A stretch of 64,000 bases of DNA from contig SVTR01000001.1 in NCBI GenBank assembly GCA_015063685.1, positions 62,001 through 126,000 on the forward strand, read 5' to 3'. The notes under the pieces are model-generated. The model made no database searches. It saw nothing but the letters and a program-made list of their open reading frames with translations, and was not told where the DNA came from. The stretch is from Oscillospiraceae bacterium. Lineage in GTDB: Bacteria; Bacillota; Clostridia; Oscillospirales; CAG-272. A program made the position numbers and the translations under genes. Position 1 is the first letter of the stretch, and each line of letters starts with the position of its first letter. Of this stretch, positions 26,392-34,847 are shown piece after piece.

Positions 26392-27714
26392 ATGTCCACC
26401 ATACAGATCCTTTTGAGCATGGCCGTTTGTCTTTTCATCGGTCTCATGCTCACCCGCTTATTCAAGCCCTTTCATCTGCCCGACGTCACCGCATATCTCA
26501 TCGGCGGCGTGCTCATTGGCACCTATTGCTTGGGTAGATTCACCCTCGGCGGCTTCAGCTTTGGCTTTAACCAATCGGTTGCCCCCGTGGAGGCCTTTAC
26601 CATCATCTCAGATATCGCCCTCGGATTCATCGCCTTTGATATCGGCAACGAATTTCGTGTCAAGGATCTTAAAAAGATCGGCAAACAGGCCTCGGTGATC
26701 GGTATTATTCAGGCTTTAGTAGCCACCATCGTCGTAGATGCCGCCCTCATTGGCCTGCATTTCATTCTTTTGTCCGCTACGGGAACAGATTATCTTCCCC
26801 TGCCCGCCTGCATCCTGCTGGGTGCCATTGCCTCCGCTACCGCTCCTGCGGCCACCCTCATGGTCGTGCGTCAGTACAAGGCCAAGGGTAAGCTGACAGA
26901 TCTGCTGCTCCCCATCGTCGCCCTGGACGATGCCGTAGGTCTTATCATCTTCGCGGTTTCCTTCGGTATATCCAAAGCCATGTACGGCGGCCACATGGAC
27001 GTGATTTCCGTTGCGGTTGAGCCTCTCCTGGAGATCCTGCTCTCCCTGGCGCTGGGCGCTGTGCTGGGCGTTCTGCTTTCCTACGTGGAAAAGCTTTTCC
27101 ATTCCCACAGCAACCGTCTTACCCTCATGATCACCTTTGTGCTTCTGTCGGTAGCGCTGGCTAAGCTTCATTTCACCCCCGGATACGTCAATCTCCACTT
27201 CTCTTCCCTGCTTACCTGCATGATGATGGGTACTGTTTTCTGCAACCTTTGCTCCACGTCCGAGGAAATGATGGAGCGAACCGAAAAATGGACCAAGCCC
27301 ATTTTCCTGCTTTTCTTCGTGATCAGCGGTGCCTCTCTTGATTTGAGCGTATTCGCGCAGCCCCTCTTTGTCCTTATTGGCGTGATCTACATCCTCTTCC
27401 GCTCCCTCGGCAAGTATTTCGGCGCCATGGGAAGCGCCAAAATGGTACACTGCGACAAGAGCACCGTCAAATACCTGGGCATTACCCTGCTTCCCCAGGC
27501 GGGTGTAGCGCTAGGCATGGTCAGCACGGTAGCCGCCGACTCGGTATTCGGTCATACCGCTATCGGCAATACGGTCCGCTTCACCGTTCTCTTTGGCGTG
27601 CTTGTCTATGAGATCTTCGGCCCCATGATGACCAAGTGGGCCCTGACCCGGGCAGGCGACATCACCGCCAAGCCCGAGGGCATTACGGCCAGACGGGAAA
27701 ATCCCAAGGAGTAA
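26392..27714 (+). CDS. CPA2-family Na+(K+)/H+ antiporter (NapA/Kef type)
   Basis: A 440-aa transporter with about twelve hydrophobic segments exchanging monovalent cations for protons. The CPA2 landmarks are PDVTAYLIGGVLIG, ISDIALGFIAFDIG, and the ion-binding LDDAVGLIIFAV. That Asp-Asp pair fits electrogenic NapA-like members. No C-terminal RCK/TrkA-N regulatory domain is present, unlike full Kef proteins. The ribosome site AGGAG is 7 bp before the ATG and is predicted to pair within the leader. It has its own promoter and terminator. Confidence 0.9.
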   Translation: MSTIQILLSMAVCLFIGLMLTRLFKPFHLPDVTAYLIGGVLIGTYCLGRFTLGGFSFGFNQSVAPVEAFTIISDIALGFIAFDIGNEFRVKDLKKIGKQASVIGIIQALVATIVVDAALIGLHFILLSATGTDYLPLPACILLGAIASATAPAATLMVVRQYKAKGKLTDLLLPIVALDDAVGLIIFAVSFGISKAMYGGHMDVISVAVEPLLEILLSLALGAVLGVLLSYVEKLFHSHSNRLTLMITFVLLSVALAKLHFTPGYVNLHFSSLLTCMMMGTVFCNLCSTSEEMMERTEKWTKPIFLLFFVISGASLDLSVFAQPLFVLIGVIYILFRSLGKYFGAMGSAKMVHCDKSTVKYLGITLLPQAGVALGMVSTVAADSVFGHTAIGNTVRFTVLFGVLVYEIFGPMMTKWALTRAGDITAKPEGITARRENPKE

Positions 27715-27730
27715 AAAAGACATAAATACA

Positions 27731-27763
27731 AAAGAACACAGGCAAAGCCTGTGTTCTTTTTTA
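27731..27763 (+). terminator. Terminator after the antiporter
   Basis: AAAGAACACAGGC and GCCTGTGTTCTTT form a long stem with a tight loop and run into T residues. Confidence 0.9.
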
Positions 27764-27775
27764 GAGGCAGCTATT

Positions 27776-27936
27776 GGGCATCTCTAAATACTCAGCGTGC
27801 GGCGAGATGCGAGGGATTTTTTCGTCTGACTAAACAAAAATCTGCACGCATAGTTGACCCTATGCGAAAGAATTTTGTGACGTATGACGGAAAAAGCACC
27901 GCCATATCGGCGTGCGATGAGTTTTTAGAGATGCCC
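27776..27936. mobile_element. MITE-like non-autonomous element (161 bp)
   Basis: Terminal inverted repeats GGGCATCTCTAAAtACTC (27776-27793) and GAGTTTTTAGAGATGCCC (27919-27936) match at 17 of 18 positions. The element has no ORF, is flanked on both sides by TATT (possible target-site duplication), and sits in an intergenic space next to terminators. No matching transposase is in the window. Confidence 0.7.
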
Positions 27937-27944
27937 TATTGTTT

Positions 27945-27968
27945 ACGGGTTAAGAGACCCGTCTTTTT
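27945..27968 (+). terminator. Second plus-strand terminator, overlapping the hydrolase stop
   Basis: ACGGGT, loop TAAGAG, ACCCGT, then CTTTTT. The T tract overlaps the stop codon of the convergent minus-strand gene. Confidence 0.65.
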
Positions 27969-30900
27969 ATCCGTTTTTCTCGCAGATAATGGGAGTGCTC
28001 AGCACACCCGTTCTCCGCAGTCGGTACTCATAGGTCCAGGACGAACCGCTCGTGACCCAGGCCGAGGGTCCCTGCCATGCGAGGCGTTCGTCGGCGTCGT
28101 GGACGTCGCCGAAGCAGTTGCGGCGGGTGATGTAGGCCGTGACGGTCAGCTCGTGCTTGCCCGCGGGGATCACGCCGATATCGGCCAGATAGGGCGGGTA
28201 GGCAATGACGGCCCGCTTCTCGCCATCCAGCTCCACCGTGTTGACGGCGGCGGTGTAGTGAGGCACCTGCACCAGAGCCGCCCAGTCGGCGGGCGCGTCC
28301 ACGGGGATGCGGTAGGAGATGGCACCGCCGTAGAAGGGCAAGCCCTGGTAGGTCAGATCCGAGAAGCCCACGGTCTCGGGCAACTCGGTCACAGTCAGGA
28401 GACGGCCAGCCACGCGGACACCGAAGTTACCCAGCAGGTACATGGCCTCGCAGTTGGAGCGCACCGCGAAGGGAATGGTAACGGTCAAGGTGTTCACGCC
28501 CTTGCGGAGAGGAGGCAGAGCCACCTTCTGGATGGACAGGTCTACGTAGTACCCCTCGGGCTTTGCGGTGACGGCCTCGCCGTTCCATTGGATGGTGGCG
28601 ATGTCGGCATCCTCCAGCGCGATATAGGGATTTGCGTAATCAATATCGCTATACACCATGAACTCCAGAGTCACGGTATGCTCGGCGGGCTTATCCTCCA
28701 TGACCCAAGGCTGTGCTTTACCGGCGGGGAAGCCCAGACGGCGACGGACGGCGGCGTCAATGCGGAGGATCTCCTCGGTGGGATGCAGATCCTCACCGTC
28801 CAGGGCGTAACGTGCCATATCCAGCAGAAGCACATTAGGCTCGGACAGGGTGTAGGGCACCGTCATGGGGATCTCGGCCACGGGGGCGGTGGCGTCGGCC
28901 TCGGCCCAGGCGGCGTAGCCGTCGGTCATGCGCTTGATGCCGATGGGGGTGGGAGCGGGAGCGGCCACAGGCTCGTAGCTGCTGTCCTCCTCGGTGTCGC
29001 GGAGGTACAGGAGCGCCGAATCGTAATCGAACAGGCTCATGACGATGTGGGTCTTGCCCTCCTTGTTGCTGTAGCGGATGGGTTTTACTTCACCCGTAAT
29101 GGTGTCCCACAGCTCGGCCTTGTACTTGCCCTTGACGTAAATGTGGATGCCCTGCTCACGAGCCACGTCCTTGTTGTAGGGCTCGTTTGCCTGGGAGATG
29201 AACAGCCACAGACCGTCGGTGTCGCGGCGGACCTGGTGGATCAGATTGCCTGTGAAGGCACCGCCAAAGTTGCGGATCTCTACGGTGCGGTCCTCGTACA
29301 GCGCGTCCAGCAGAGCGCCGCGGTTGAAGCCGATTTGGATGGACTTGTCAAAGAGGGCCTTACCGCGTGCCGAGGGCTTGGCGTCCTCGTACTTGGGGGC
29401 GTCACCCATGAACACCAGCTTACCGCCCGCGGCGCGGAAGGCCTCCAGACGGTCCAGGGTGGTGGAGCGCAGGGTCTCGCACTCAGGAACCACCACCATG
29501 TCGTAGGCCATCTCGCCCACGGTCAGGGGCGCGCCGCCCACGGGACACTGAACGGGGAAGGTGGACTCACAGATGTAGTCGAAGTCAATGTTACCGCGAA
29601 GCAGCCAATCCGTGACGTTTTGGAAGTTGCCGTCCAGCTTGTCTCGGATGAGCGCGGTCTGCTCGTTGGGACCCCAGTGGAGCCAGTAGCTCTCCACGGG
29701 ATGCATGACCGCCACCTTGACCAGGGGCTTACCGCGGGTCAGCGCGGTGTTCACGCGGCCGAAGTGGTCCTCCACGTAGGAGTACTCCTTGTACCAGGGG
29801 GACTGGTAGGAGATGGAAGCGGGGTAGTCCCGCTTGGCGGTACCCTTCATGGACACCCAGGATAGGTGCTGCACACGGACGGTGACACCCAGCGCGGCCT
29901 GCCAGTCGCCGTGGAGCTTGTGACCGCGGAAGTCAAAGTCCCAGCCCGTAACGCCGTACAGCTCACTCATCATGCCGGGCTTGCCGTACTGATGGACGGC
30001 GGACTGGCACTGCTTGGCGGTGGTGAACTCAAAGCGGGCGCAAAGCATATCAATACCGGGGATGCCAAAGCCGCGGTAGGAGCGCATACAGTCACCGATA
30101 GCAGCGGTCTGGGAGTGGAGGGTAGGCTCCTCCATCATGTGGCCCGTCAACTCGATGCCGTGAGCCTTGCACCAATCGCCGCAGTTATCGGCAAAGGCTT
30201 CGGCGAAGCGCTCGGAGATGTGGTCGTGGTAGTGGTAGCGGGTCAGGGAGATCTCACCATTGGGGAGATCCCACAGAAGCTCGGGCAGATGCTCCACCAG
30301 AGACTCCCCGTAGGTGGCCTTGAAGGTGTCCTCAAAATCATCCGTCCAGGGCAAATGGACGTTCTGACGACTGTCGGCAAAGGCCAGCGTCCCCTTACGC
30401 ATGAACTGAGGCTCGTCGGTAAAGATGGCGGGGACGGTCTTGCCAAATTCGTCGCCAACGGTCGCGAAGTACCGCTCGTGAGTCACCTCGATGAAGCGGT
30501 CGATGGCCTTCTTGTTCAACGTGTCCACGTAGGACTGGTTGTTGTACCAAGGGCTGTTCCCAGAAATCTCCCGCCAGACCGTCCAAAGGGTACCCTCAAC
30601 GGCGTCCCCCTCAGCCACCTTGTGGTAGGACTTCAGGCACTTGTCCTCCCCCAGCACCACGTCGAAGCGGGCGATGAGGAGGGCGTTGTCACGGACCTTG
30701 TAGTTCTCGTCACAGGTAAAAGTGAGGTATCTTTGGCGGAACGTGTCCTCCTTGGTGACGTAGCCGCCGCCAAAGCCCGAGGGCCACTTGTCCTCGTCGT
30801 AGAGCCAGGCCAGCATCTCGTTCTCCTTGGCGTGATCTGTGCAGGCCTTGACCAGACCCATGAAGCCGTCGGAAAGGTAAGTCGTGGACATACCGTCGCG

Positions 30901-31080
30901 GCAATGCATATGGAAGCCGCCCAGGCCCATCTCCTTGAAAACGTCGATCTGACGGCACAGCTCCTCCTTCTGCAAATCACAGTTCCATGCCCAGAAGGGG
31001 GTGCCGCGGTACTCGGCGGTGGGATTCTTGAACAATTGAGGATCCAACGCAGAATTTTTTCGGTTTTTATCGTAGATCAT
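27967..31080 (-). CDS. GH106-like glycoside hydrolase (alpha-L-rhamnosidase-related)
   Basis: A 1,037-aa protein without a signal peptide, so probably cytoplasmic. The N-terminal YRGTPFWAWN, MGLGGFHMHCRDG and LAWLYDEDKWPSGFGGGYVT stretches are characteristic of the large GH106-related catalytic barrel. Further barrel landmarks are AIFTDEP, HGIELTGHMMEEP and GKPGMMSELYG. A mid-region (about 500-650) has a glutamine-amidotransferase-like fold (MVVVPECETLRS, AAGGKLVFMGDAP), as in related enzymes. The C-terminal 300 residues look like beta-sandwich accessory domains. The start is the ATG after AGGAGA. It would act on oligosaccharides already imported. The rhamnosidase label is by family resemblance only. 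Confidence 0.8.
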   Translation of the reverse strand: MIYDKNRKNSALDPQLFKNPTAEYRGTPFWAWNCDLQKEELCRQIDVFKEMGLGGFHMHCRDGMSTTYLSDGFMGLVKACTDHAKENEMLAWLYDEDKWPSGFGGGYVTKEDTFRQRYLTFTCDENYKVRDNALLIARFDVVLGEDKCLKSYHKVAEGDAVEGTLWTVWREISGNSPWYNNQSYVDTLNKKAIDRFIEVTHERYFATVGDEFGKTVPAIFTDEPQFMRKGTLAFADSRQNVHLPWTDDFEDTFKATYGESLVEHLPELLWDLPNGEISLTRYHYHDHISERFAEAFADNCGDWCKAHGIELTGHMMEEPTLHSQTAAIGDCMRSYRGFGIPGIDMLCARFEFTTAKQCQSAVHQYGKPGMMSELYGVTGWDFDFRGHKLHGDWQAALGVTVRVQHLSWVSMKGTAKRDYPASISYQSPWYKEYSYVEDHFGRVNTALTRGKPLVKVAVMHPVESYWLHWGPNEQTALIRDKLDGNFQNVTDWLLRGNIDFDYICESTFPVQCPVGGAPLTVGEMAYDMVVVPECETLRSTTLDRLEAFRAAGGKLVFMGDAPKYEDAKPSARGKALFDKSIQIGFNRGALLDALYEDRTVEIRNFGGAFTGNLIHQVRRDTDGLWLFISQANEPYNKDVAREQGIHIYVKGKYKAELWDTITGEVKPIRYSNKEGKTHIVMSLFDYDSALLYLRDTEEDSSYEPVAAPAPTPIGIKRMTDGYAAWAEADATAPVAEIPMTVPYTLSEPNVLLLDMARYALDGEDLHPTEEILRIDAAVRRRLGFPAGKAQPWVMEDKPAEHTVTLEFMVYSDIDYANPYIALEDADIATIQWNGEAVTAKPEGYYVDLSIQKVALPPLRKGVNTLTVTIPFAVRSNCEAMYLLGNFGVRVAGRLLTVTELPETVGFSDLTYQGLPFYGGAISYRIPVDAPADWAALVQVPHYTAAVNTVELDGEKRAVIAYPPYLADIGVIPAGKHELTVTAYITRRNCFGDVHDADERLAWQGPSAWVTSGSSWTYEYRLRRTGVLSTPIICEKNG

Positions 31081-31203
31081 AGATGTCTCCTGACCTCCCC
31101 CAAAGAGCGGGGGAAAATTTGTGCATTCCCATGGGATGCCGCTTTCATTATATAGGAATCAGGGCAAGATGTCAATAGAATTTGTCATTTTTTATGAAAA
31201 CTC

Positions 31204-31232
31204 TTGACTGTTCGCCCCTTTTGTTGTATCAT
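31204..31232 (+). promoter_or_regulatory. Promoter of the GDPD-PHP / dehydrogenase pair
   Basis: TTGACT (31204-31209), a 17-bp spacer and TATCAT (31227-31232). Confidence 0.8.
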
Positions 31233-31276
31233 ATGGATACACAAAGAAAACCTTTAAAAACGGAGGAGATCAATAC

Positions 31277-32860
31277 GTGACACTTTCATTCAGCGCCCCC
31301 ATGCTGCAGGCCCATCGAGGCGTGGCGGCGGAATATCCCGAAAACACCATGGTTGCCTTCCGCGCGGCGGTCAGGCAAGGGTACGAATATATTGAGCTTG
31401 ATCCTGCTTACACCAAAGATCTTAAGCTCGTTGTCCTTCACGACAACACCATCAACCGAACCGCCCGCACCAGGGAGGGACTCCCCCTTGATGAAAAAAT
31501 CAGTATCAACGATATCTCCTACGACGAGGCCATGGCCTACGACTACGGCGTTTGGCTTGCCCCCAAATTCAAGGACGAAAAGATCCCCCTTCTCCGTGAG
31601 GCTCTGGGTTTGGCGAGGGATCATGGCGTCAAGGTCAAGATAGATAACAAAATCGAGCGCTTCAGTGCTGAGGCGTCGGAGGCTCTGTACAAGCTCATCG
31701 CAGAATTTGAGGATACCGTCGCTCTGACCAGCGGCAACGCTGATATGATGGCATTCTACGCGCAAAAATTTCCCAAGGCTGAGCTTCATTACGACGGCGC
31801 AGTAGACGAAGCTGTCCTCGCCCGTCTCGCCCCTCTCGGTGACCGCTTGACAGTTTGGCTACCCTACCCTTCCCCACGCACGTCATGGGTCACAGTTCCC
31901 TTCGCGGACGAAGCCCTTTGCGCTCTGGTCAAAAAGCACGCCAAGCTGGGCATATGGATCATCGGTGACTACAAGGCTTACGAGGACGCGTGCGCAAGAT
32001 TTTCTCCCCACATTGTGGAAACCACAGGTGCCATCAAGCCTGAGGTGAATCCGGGAAAACGCTATGACATGCACGTGCACTCCCATAATTCCCACGACAG
32101 TCGGGCACCGGTAGCCGAAACCGCGGAGGTCTGCAAGGCCAAAGGGCTTTCGGGCTTTGCCGTAACGGACCATTTGGACGTTCAGCATTATCACGGACAG
32201 GATATTTCCGGTCACATCACAGCCTCCGTACGGGAGGCCGAGGCGGTGGCGCAGGAATGCGCGGGGCAGATCAAGATCCTTCGAGGGGTGGAGATCGGCG
32301 AAGGCATCTGGCACGAGGATTACGTCAAGGATCTGCTGAAGCAACAGAATTTTGACGTGGTGCTTGGTTCGGTGCACGCGGTGCGGTACAAGGATATGCA
32401 CATGGCATACTCCGGGATAGACTTCGGCATCATGAGCGAGGAAGACATCTACGGGTATCTGACGCTGTATTTTGACGAGGTCATGACCATGCTGGATACC
32501 ATCCCCTGCGATATCGTGACTCACCTGACCTGCCCCCTCAGATACATCAACGAAAAATACAAACGCGGGGTAGATATCACGAAATACGAACCCCAAATCG
32601 AAGCCATTCTGCGGCGGATCATTGACCGCTCGCTGGTCTTGGAGGTCAACACCTCCTGTGACGCCTTCTATATGCCCGACGCGTGGATTGTTCAAAAATA
32701 CCGTGACATGGGCGGCTACCTGGTCACCCTCGGCTCGGACGCCCACGTTTCTCAAAACCTCGGCAAAAGCTTTGACGAGGCCCTTCGCTTTCTGAAGGAA
32801 ACGGGCTTCAGACATTGCTATTATTTTGAAAATCGAATTGGACTTCCATACGAAATATGA
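31277..32860 (+). CDS. Fusion of glycerophosphodiester phosphodiesterase and PHP-type phosphoesterase
   Basis: A 527-aa cytoplasmic protein with two catalytic units. Residues 1-255 form a GDPD TIM barrel. His13 lies in AHRG, followed by PENT; Glu40 and Asp42 lie in IELD, and His55 in LHDN. The usual glutamate of the third metal motif is Asp here (KIDNK). Residues about 263-527 form a PHP domain like histidinol-phosphatases (MHVHSHNSHDS, AVTDHLDV, LRGVEIGEG, VLGSVHAV, VTHLTCPLRY, LGSDAHVSQNLG), with the metal-binding histidines present. The start is GTG, 7 bp after GGAGGAG. The dehydrogenase gene follows after 12 bp. A role in degrading a glycerol-phosphate or sugar-phosphate compound is plausible but not shown. 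Confidence 0.87.
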   Translation: MTLSFSAPMLQAHRGVAAEYPENTMVAFRAAVRQGYEYIELDPAYTKDLKLVVLHDNTINRTARTREGLPLDEKISINDISYDEAMAYDYGVWLAPKFKDEKIPLLREALGLARDHGVKVKIDNKIERFSAEASEALYKLIAEFEDTVALTSGNADMMAFYAQKFPKAELHYDGAVDEAVLARLAPLGDRLTVWLPYPSPRTSWVTVPFADEALCALVKKHAKLGIWIIGDYKAYEDACARFSPHIVETTGAIKPEVNPGKRYDMHVHSHNSHDSRAPVAETAEVCKAKGLSGFAVTDHLDVQHYHGQDISGHITASVREAEAVAQECAGQIKILRGVEIGEGIWHEDYVKDLLKQQNFDVVLGSVHAVRYKDMHMAYSGIDFGIMSEEDIYGYLTLYFDEVMTMLDTIPCDIVTHLTCPLRYINEKYKRGVDITKYEPQIEAILRRIIDRSLVLEVNTSCDAFYMPDAWIVQKYRDMGGYLVTLGSDAHVSQNLGKSFDEALRFLKETGFRHCYYFENRIGLPYEI

Positions 32861-32872
32861 AAGGAGATGCTG

Positions 32873-33901
32873 ATGAAAGCAGCTGTTTTTTACGGTAAAG
32901 ACGATTTAAGAATTGAAGAGCTCGACAGGCCCGAGATCACTTGCGCCGACCGCGTACTCATCAAGGTTAAGGCCTGCGGTGTATGCGGCACGGATATGCA
33001 CATTTTTGACGGAGACGAGGGCGCGGCAGCTACCCCTGCGGGCACCGTTCTCGGTCATGAATTTGCGGGAGAGGTCATCGCTGTAGGCGATAGTGTCAGA
33101 AGCGTCAAGGTGGGGGATCGTGTATGCGTTGACCCCAACTGGCTCTGCAACACCTGCGACTATTGCAGAGAAGGCATCGGCCATTTCTGTGAGCATATGA
33201 ACGGCATCGGTACCACCATGAACGGCGGCTTTGCGGAATACTGTGTGATCCCCGAGAGCCAGGTCTACGCCTTTGGAAAGAATACCAGCTACGCTCAGGC
33301 AGCCATGACCGAGCCCGTGGCCTGCTGTCTCCACGGCATGGATATGTGCGATATTGAGCAGGGCGCGACCGTGGCAGTCATCGGCGGCGGCATGATCGGA
33401 CTGCTCATGCTCCAGCTGGCCAAGCTGAAGGGTGCGGCTACCCTGATCCTCCTTGAGCCCATCAAGGAAAAAAGAGAGATCGCCCAAAAGCTGGGAGCGG
33501 ATATCACCATTGACCCCATGAGCGAGGACGTTTTGACAGTCATCCGTGACCACAGCATCACCCGTATCAGCACCGTCATCGAATGCGTGGGCAAGACCGC
33601 CACCATGGAGCAGGCCATTGCCATCGCCGGCAAGAAATCCACCGTCATGCTCTTCGGTCTGTCCAAACCCGACGACAAAATCGCCATCAAGCCCTTTGAG
33701 ATCTTTAAGAAGGAGATCGTCATCAAGGCCTCCTTCATCAATCCTTATACCCAGAGAAGAGCGTTGTCCCTCATCGACAGCGGCAAGATCGACGTCTCCT
33801 CCATGATCTACAAGACCATCTCCCTGGAGGAGTTGCCCGTGGTGCTGGCGGACAAGAAGGCCAGATCCTTGGGCAAATATATCGTTAGCTACTCCGAATG
33901 A
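32873..33901 (+). CDS. Zinc-dependent alcohol/polyol dehydrogenase (MDR family)
   Basis: A 342-aa medium-chain dehydrogenase oxidising an alcohol or polyol with NAD(P). Catalytic zinc ligands are Cys38 (ACGVCGTD) and His61/Glu62 (LGHEF). The structural zinc cluster CNTCDYCREGIGHFC and the Rossmann motif VAVIGGGMIGLL are both present. It resembles sorbitol/threonine dehydrogenase-type enzymes. The start at 32873 is preferred over the ATG at 32867, which would leave no space after AAGGAG. It is probably co-transcribed with the GDPD-PHP gene and ends at a strong terminator. Confidence 0.92.
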   Translation: MKAAVFYGKDDLRIEELDRPEITCADRVLIKVKACGVCGTDMHIFDGDEGAAATPAGTVLGHEFAGEVIAVGDSVRSVKVGDRVCVDPNWLCNTCDYCREGIGHFCEHMNGIGTTMNGGFAEYCVIPESQVYAFGKNTSYAQAAMTEPVACCLHGMDMCDIEQGATVAVIGGGMIGLLMLQLAKLKGAATLILLEPIKEKREIAQKLGADITIDPMSEDVLTVIRDHSITRISTVIECVGKTATMEQAIAIAGKKSTVMLFGLSKPDDKIAIKPFEIFKKEIVIKASFINPYTQRRALSLIDSGKIDVSSMIYKTISLEELPVVLADKKARSLGKYIVSYSE

Positions 33902-33957
33902 GCAGAGCTTGACGGTAGACCGCATCAAAAAGCCCCTCTAAGGGCTTATCCATCGGC

Positions 33958-34008
33958 AAGAACTGCCCCGAATGCATTTTTTCAGCATTCGGGGCAGTTC
34001 TTTTTTAT
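33958..34008 (+). terminator. Strong terminator after the dehydrogenase
   Basis: AAGAACTGCCCCGAATGC pairs with GCATTCGGGGCAGTTCTT (18 bp), followed by a T tract. Confidence 0.93.
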
Positions 34009-34018
34009 CAAAATGATC

Positions 34019-34837
34019 TCAGCGGTACAAAAGGGGAGATAGCGAAAACTCATCAGCCAAGGGATCTTTGCCCTTGCAGTTTCGGAGGATCAACGCCATG
34101 GTGTCCCTCATGATCCTCGCGTCGCAGGCTTGGGCAGGGGCGTTTCCCACAAAGCCGTCGGTGATAGCACCGTGGTAACGGAAGGCAGTCTCGTATTTGG
34201 GAAAGCGCAGGGAGACATCATTCGTAAAATCCGTGTGATGAGTCTTGACTTCACGGGTCACAAGCTCCCCTGACATACGCCTGACGGTGACCTTCCGAGG
34301 CTCCGCTGACAAACGGTTAGGCATATTCAGCATTTCTTCCACACAGTGCAGGTAGGTGTTCCGACTGTGGGACACGCCCACCAAAAGGATGTAACCGCCG
34401 TCACGGCAGATCTTTCCGTAACAGCTCTCAGGGTCTGTTCCCGAGGATATGTGACACTCATCGCTGACAAATTCCAAGGCGCGCTCGGTATCCCCGAACA
34501 CCATCATGGAGTGGGTGGGATTTTCCGAGCGGATACCTCTGGGGTCGGCGGCGGCAAAATTCGAAAACGCCCCCAGGCAGGTATGGGGATCCTTCATATC
34601 CAAGGTGATCTCTTGACCGATATTGCCCCAGGTGTGGGTAGGTACACAGAAAAGACCGCCCTCCGCAGTGAAATATTCGATCATGGCGTCCAAAACCGTG
34701 GCGGCACCGCCCTCCACGAGGCCGATCAGGCGGAGAGAGGAATGCATCAGAACCACCTTGTCCCGGGGTAGTCCCATGGCGGTCAGCTGGGAGATCAGGT
34801 CTTTTTTGGTATAGCTCTCGTTTTGACGCTTGCTCAT
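34019..34837 (-). CDS. AAC(3)-family N-acetyltransferase
   Basis: A 272-aa acetyl-CoA-dependent acetyltransferase of the AAC(3)/YokD type. VVLMHSSLRLIGLVEGGA, FCVPTHTWG and NPTHSMMVFGD contain the family's conserved positions. The start at 34837 (MSKRQNES) is set by the neighbouring gene's stop 11 bp upstream. Longer in-frame starts would run through that gene. It is probably co-transcribed with the cytoplasmic barrel protein at 34848, so a role in modifying an amino sugar is at least as likely as antibiotic modification. Resistance cannot be claimed from the sequence. Confidence 0.88.
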   Translation of the reverse strand: MSKRQNESYTKKDLISQLTAMGLPRDKVVLMHSSLRLIGLVEGGAATVLDAMIEYFTAEGGLFCVPTHTWGNIGQEITLDMKDPHTCLGAFSNFAAADPRGIRSENPTHSMMVFGDTERALEFVSDECHISSGTDPESCYGKICRDGGYILLVGVSHSRNTYLHCVEEMLNMPNRLSAEPRKVTVRRMSGELVTREVKTHHTDFTNDVSLRFPKYETAFRYHGAITDGFVGNAPAQACDARIMRDTMALILRNCKGKDPLADEFSLSPLLYR

Positions 34838-34847
34838 AGCCGCCTCT

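Noticed and set aside
27751-31155. Plus-strand frames of 704 and 429 codons
   Set aside because: They lie opposite the GH106-like gene; the first also begins inside the MITE-like element.
34019-34837. Calling the AAC(3)-like gene an antibiotic-resistance determinant
   Set aside because: Chromosomal members of this family often lack resistance activity, and the operon context points to carbohydrate metabolism.
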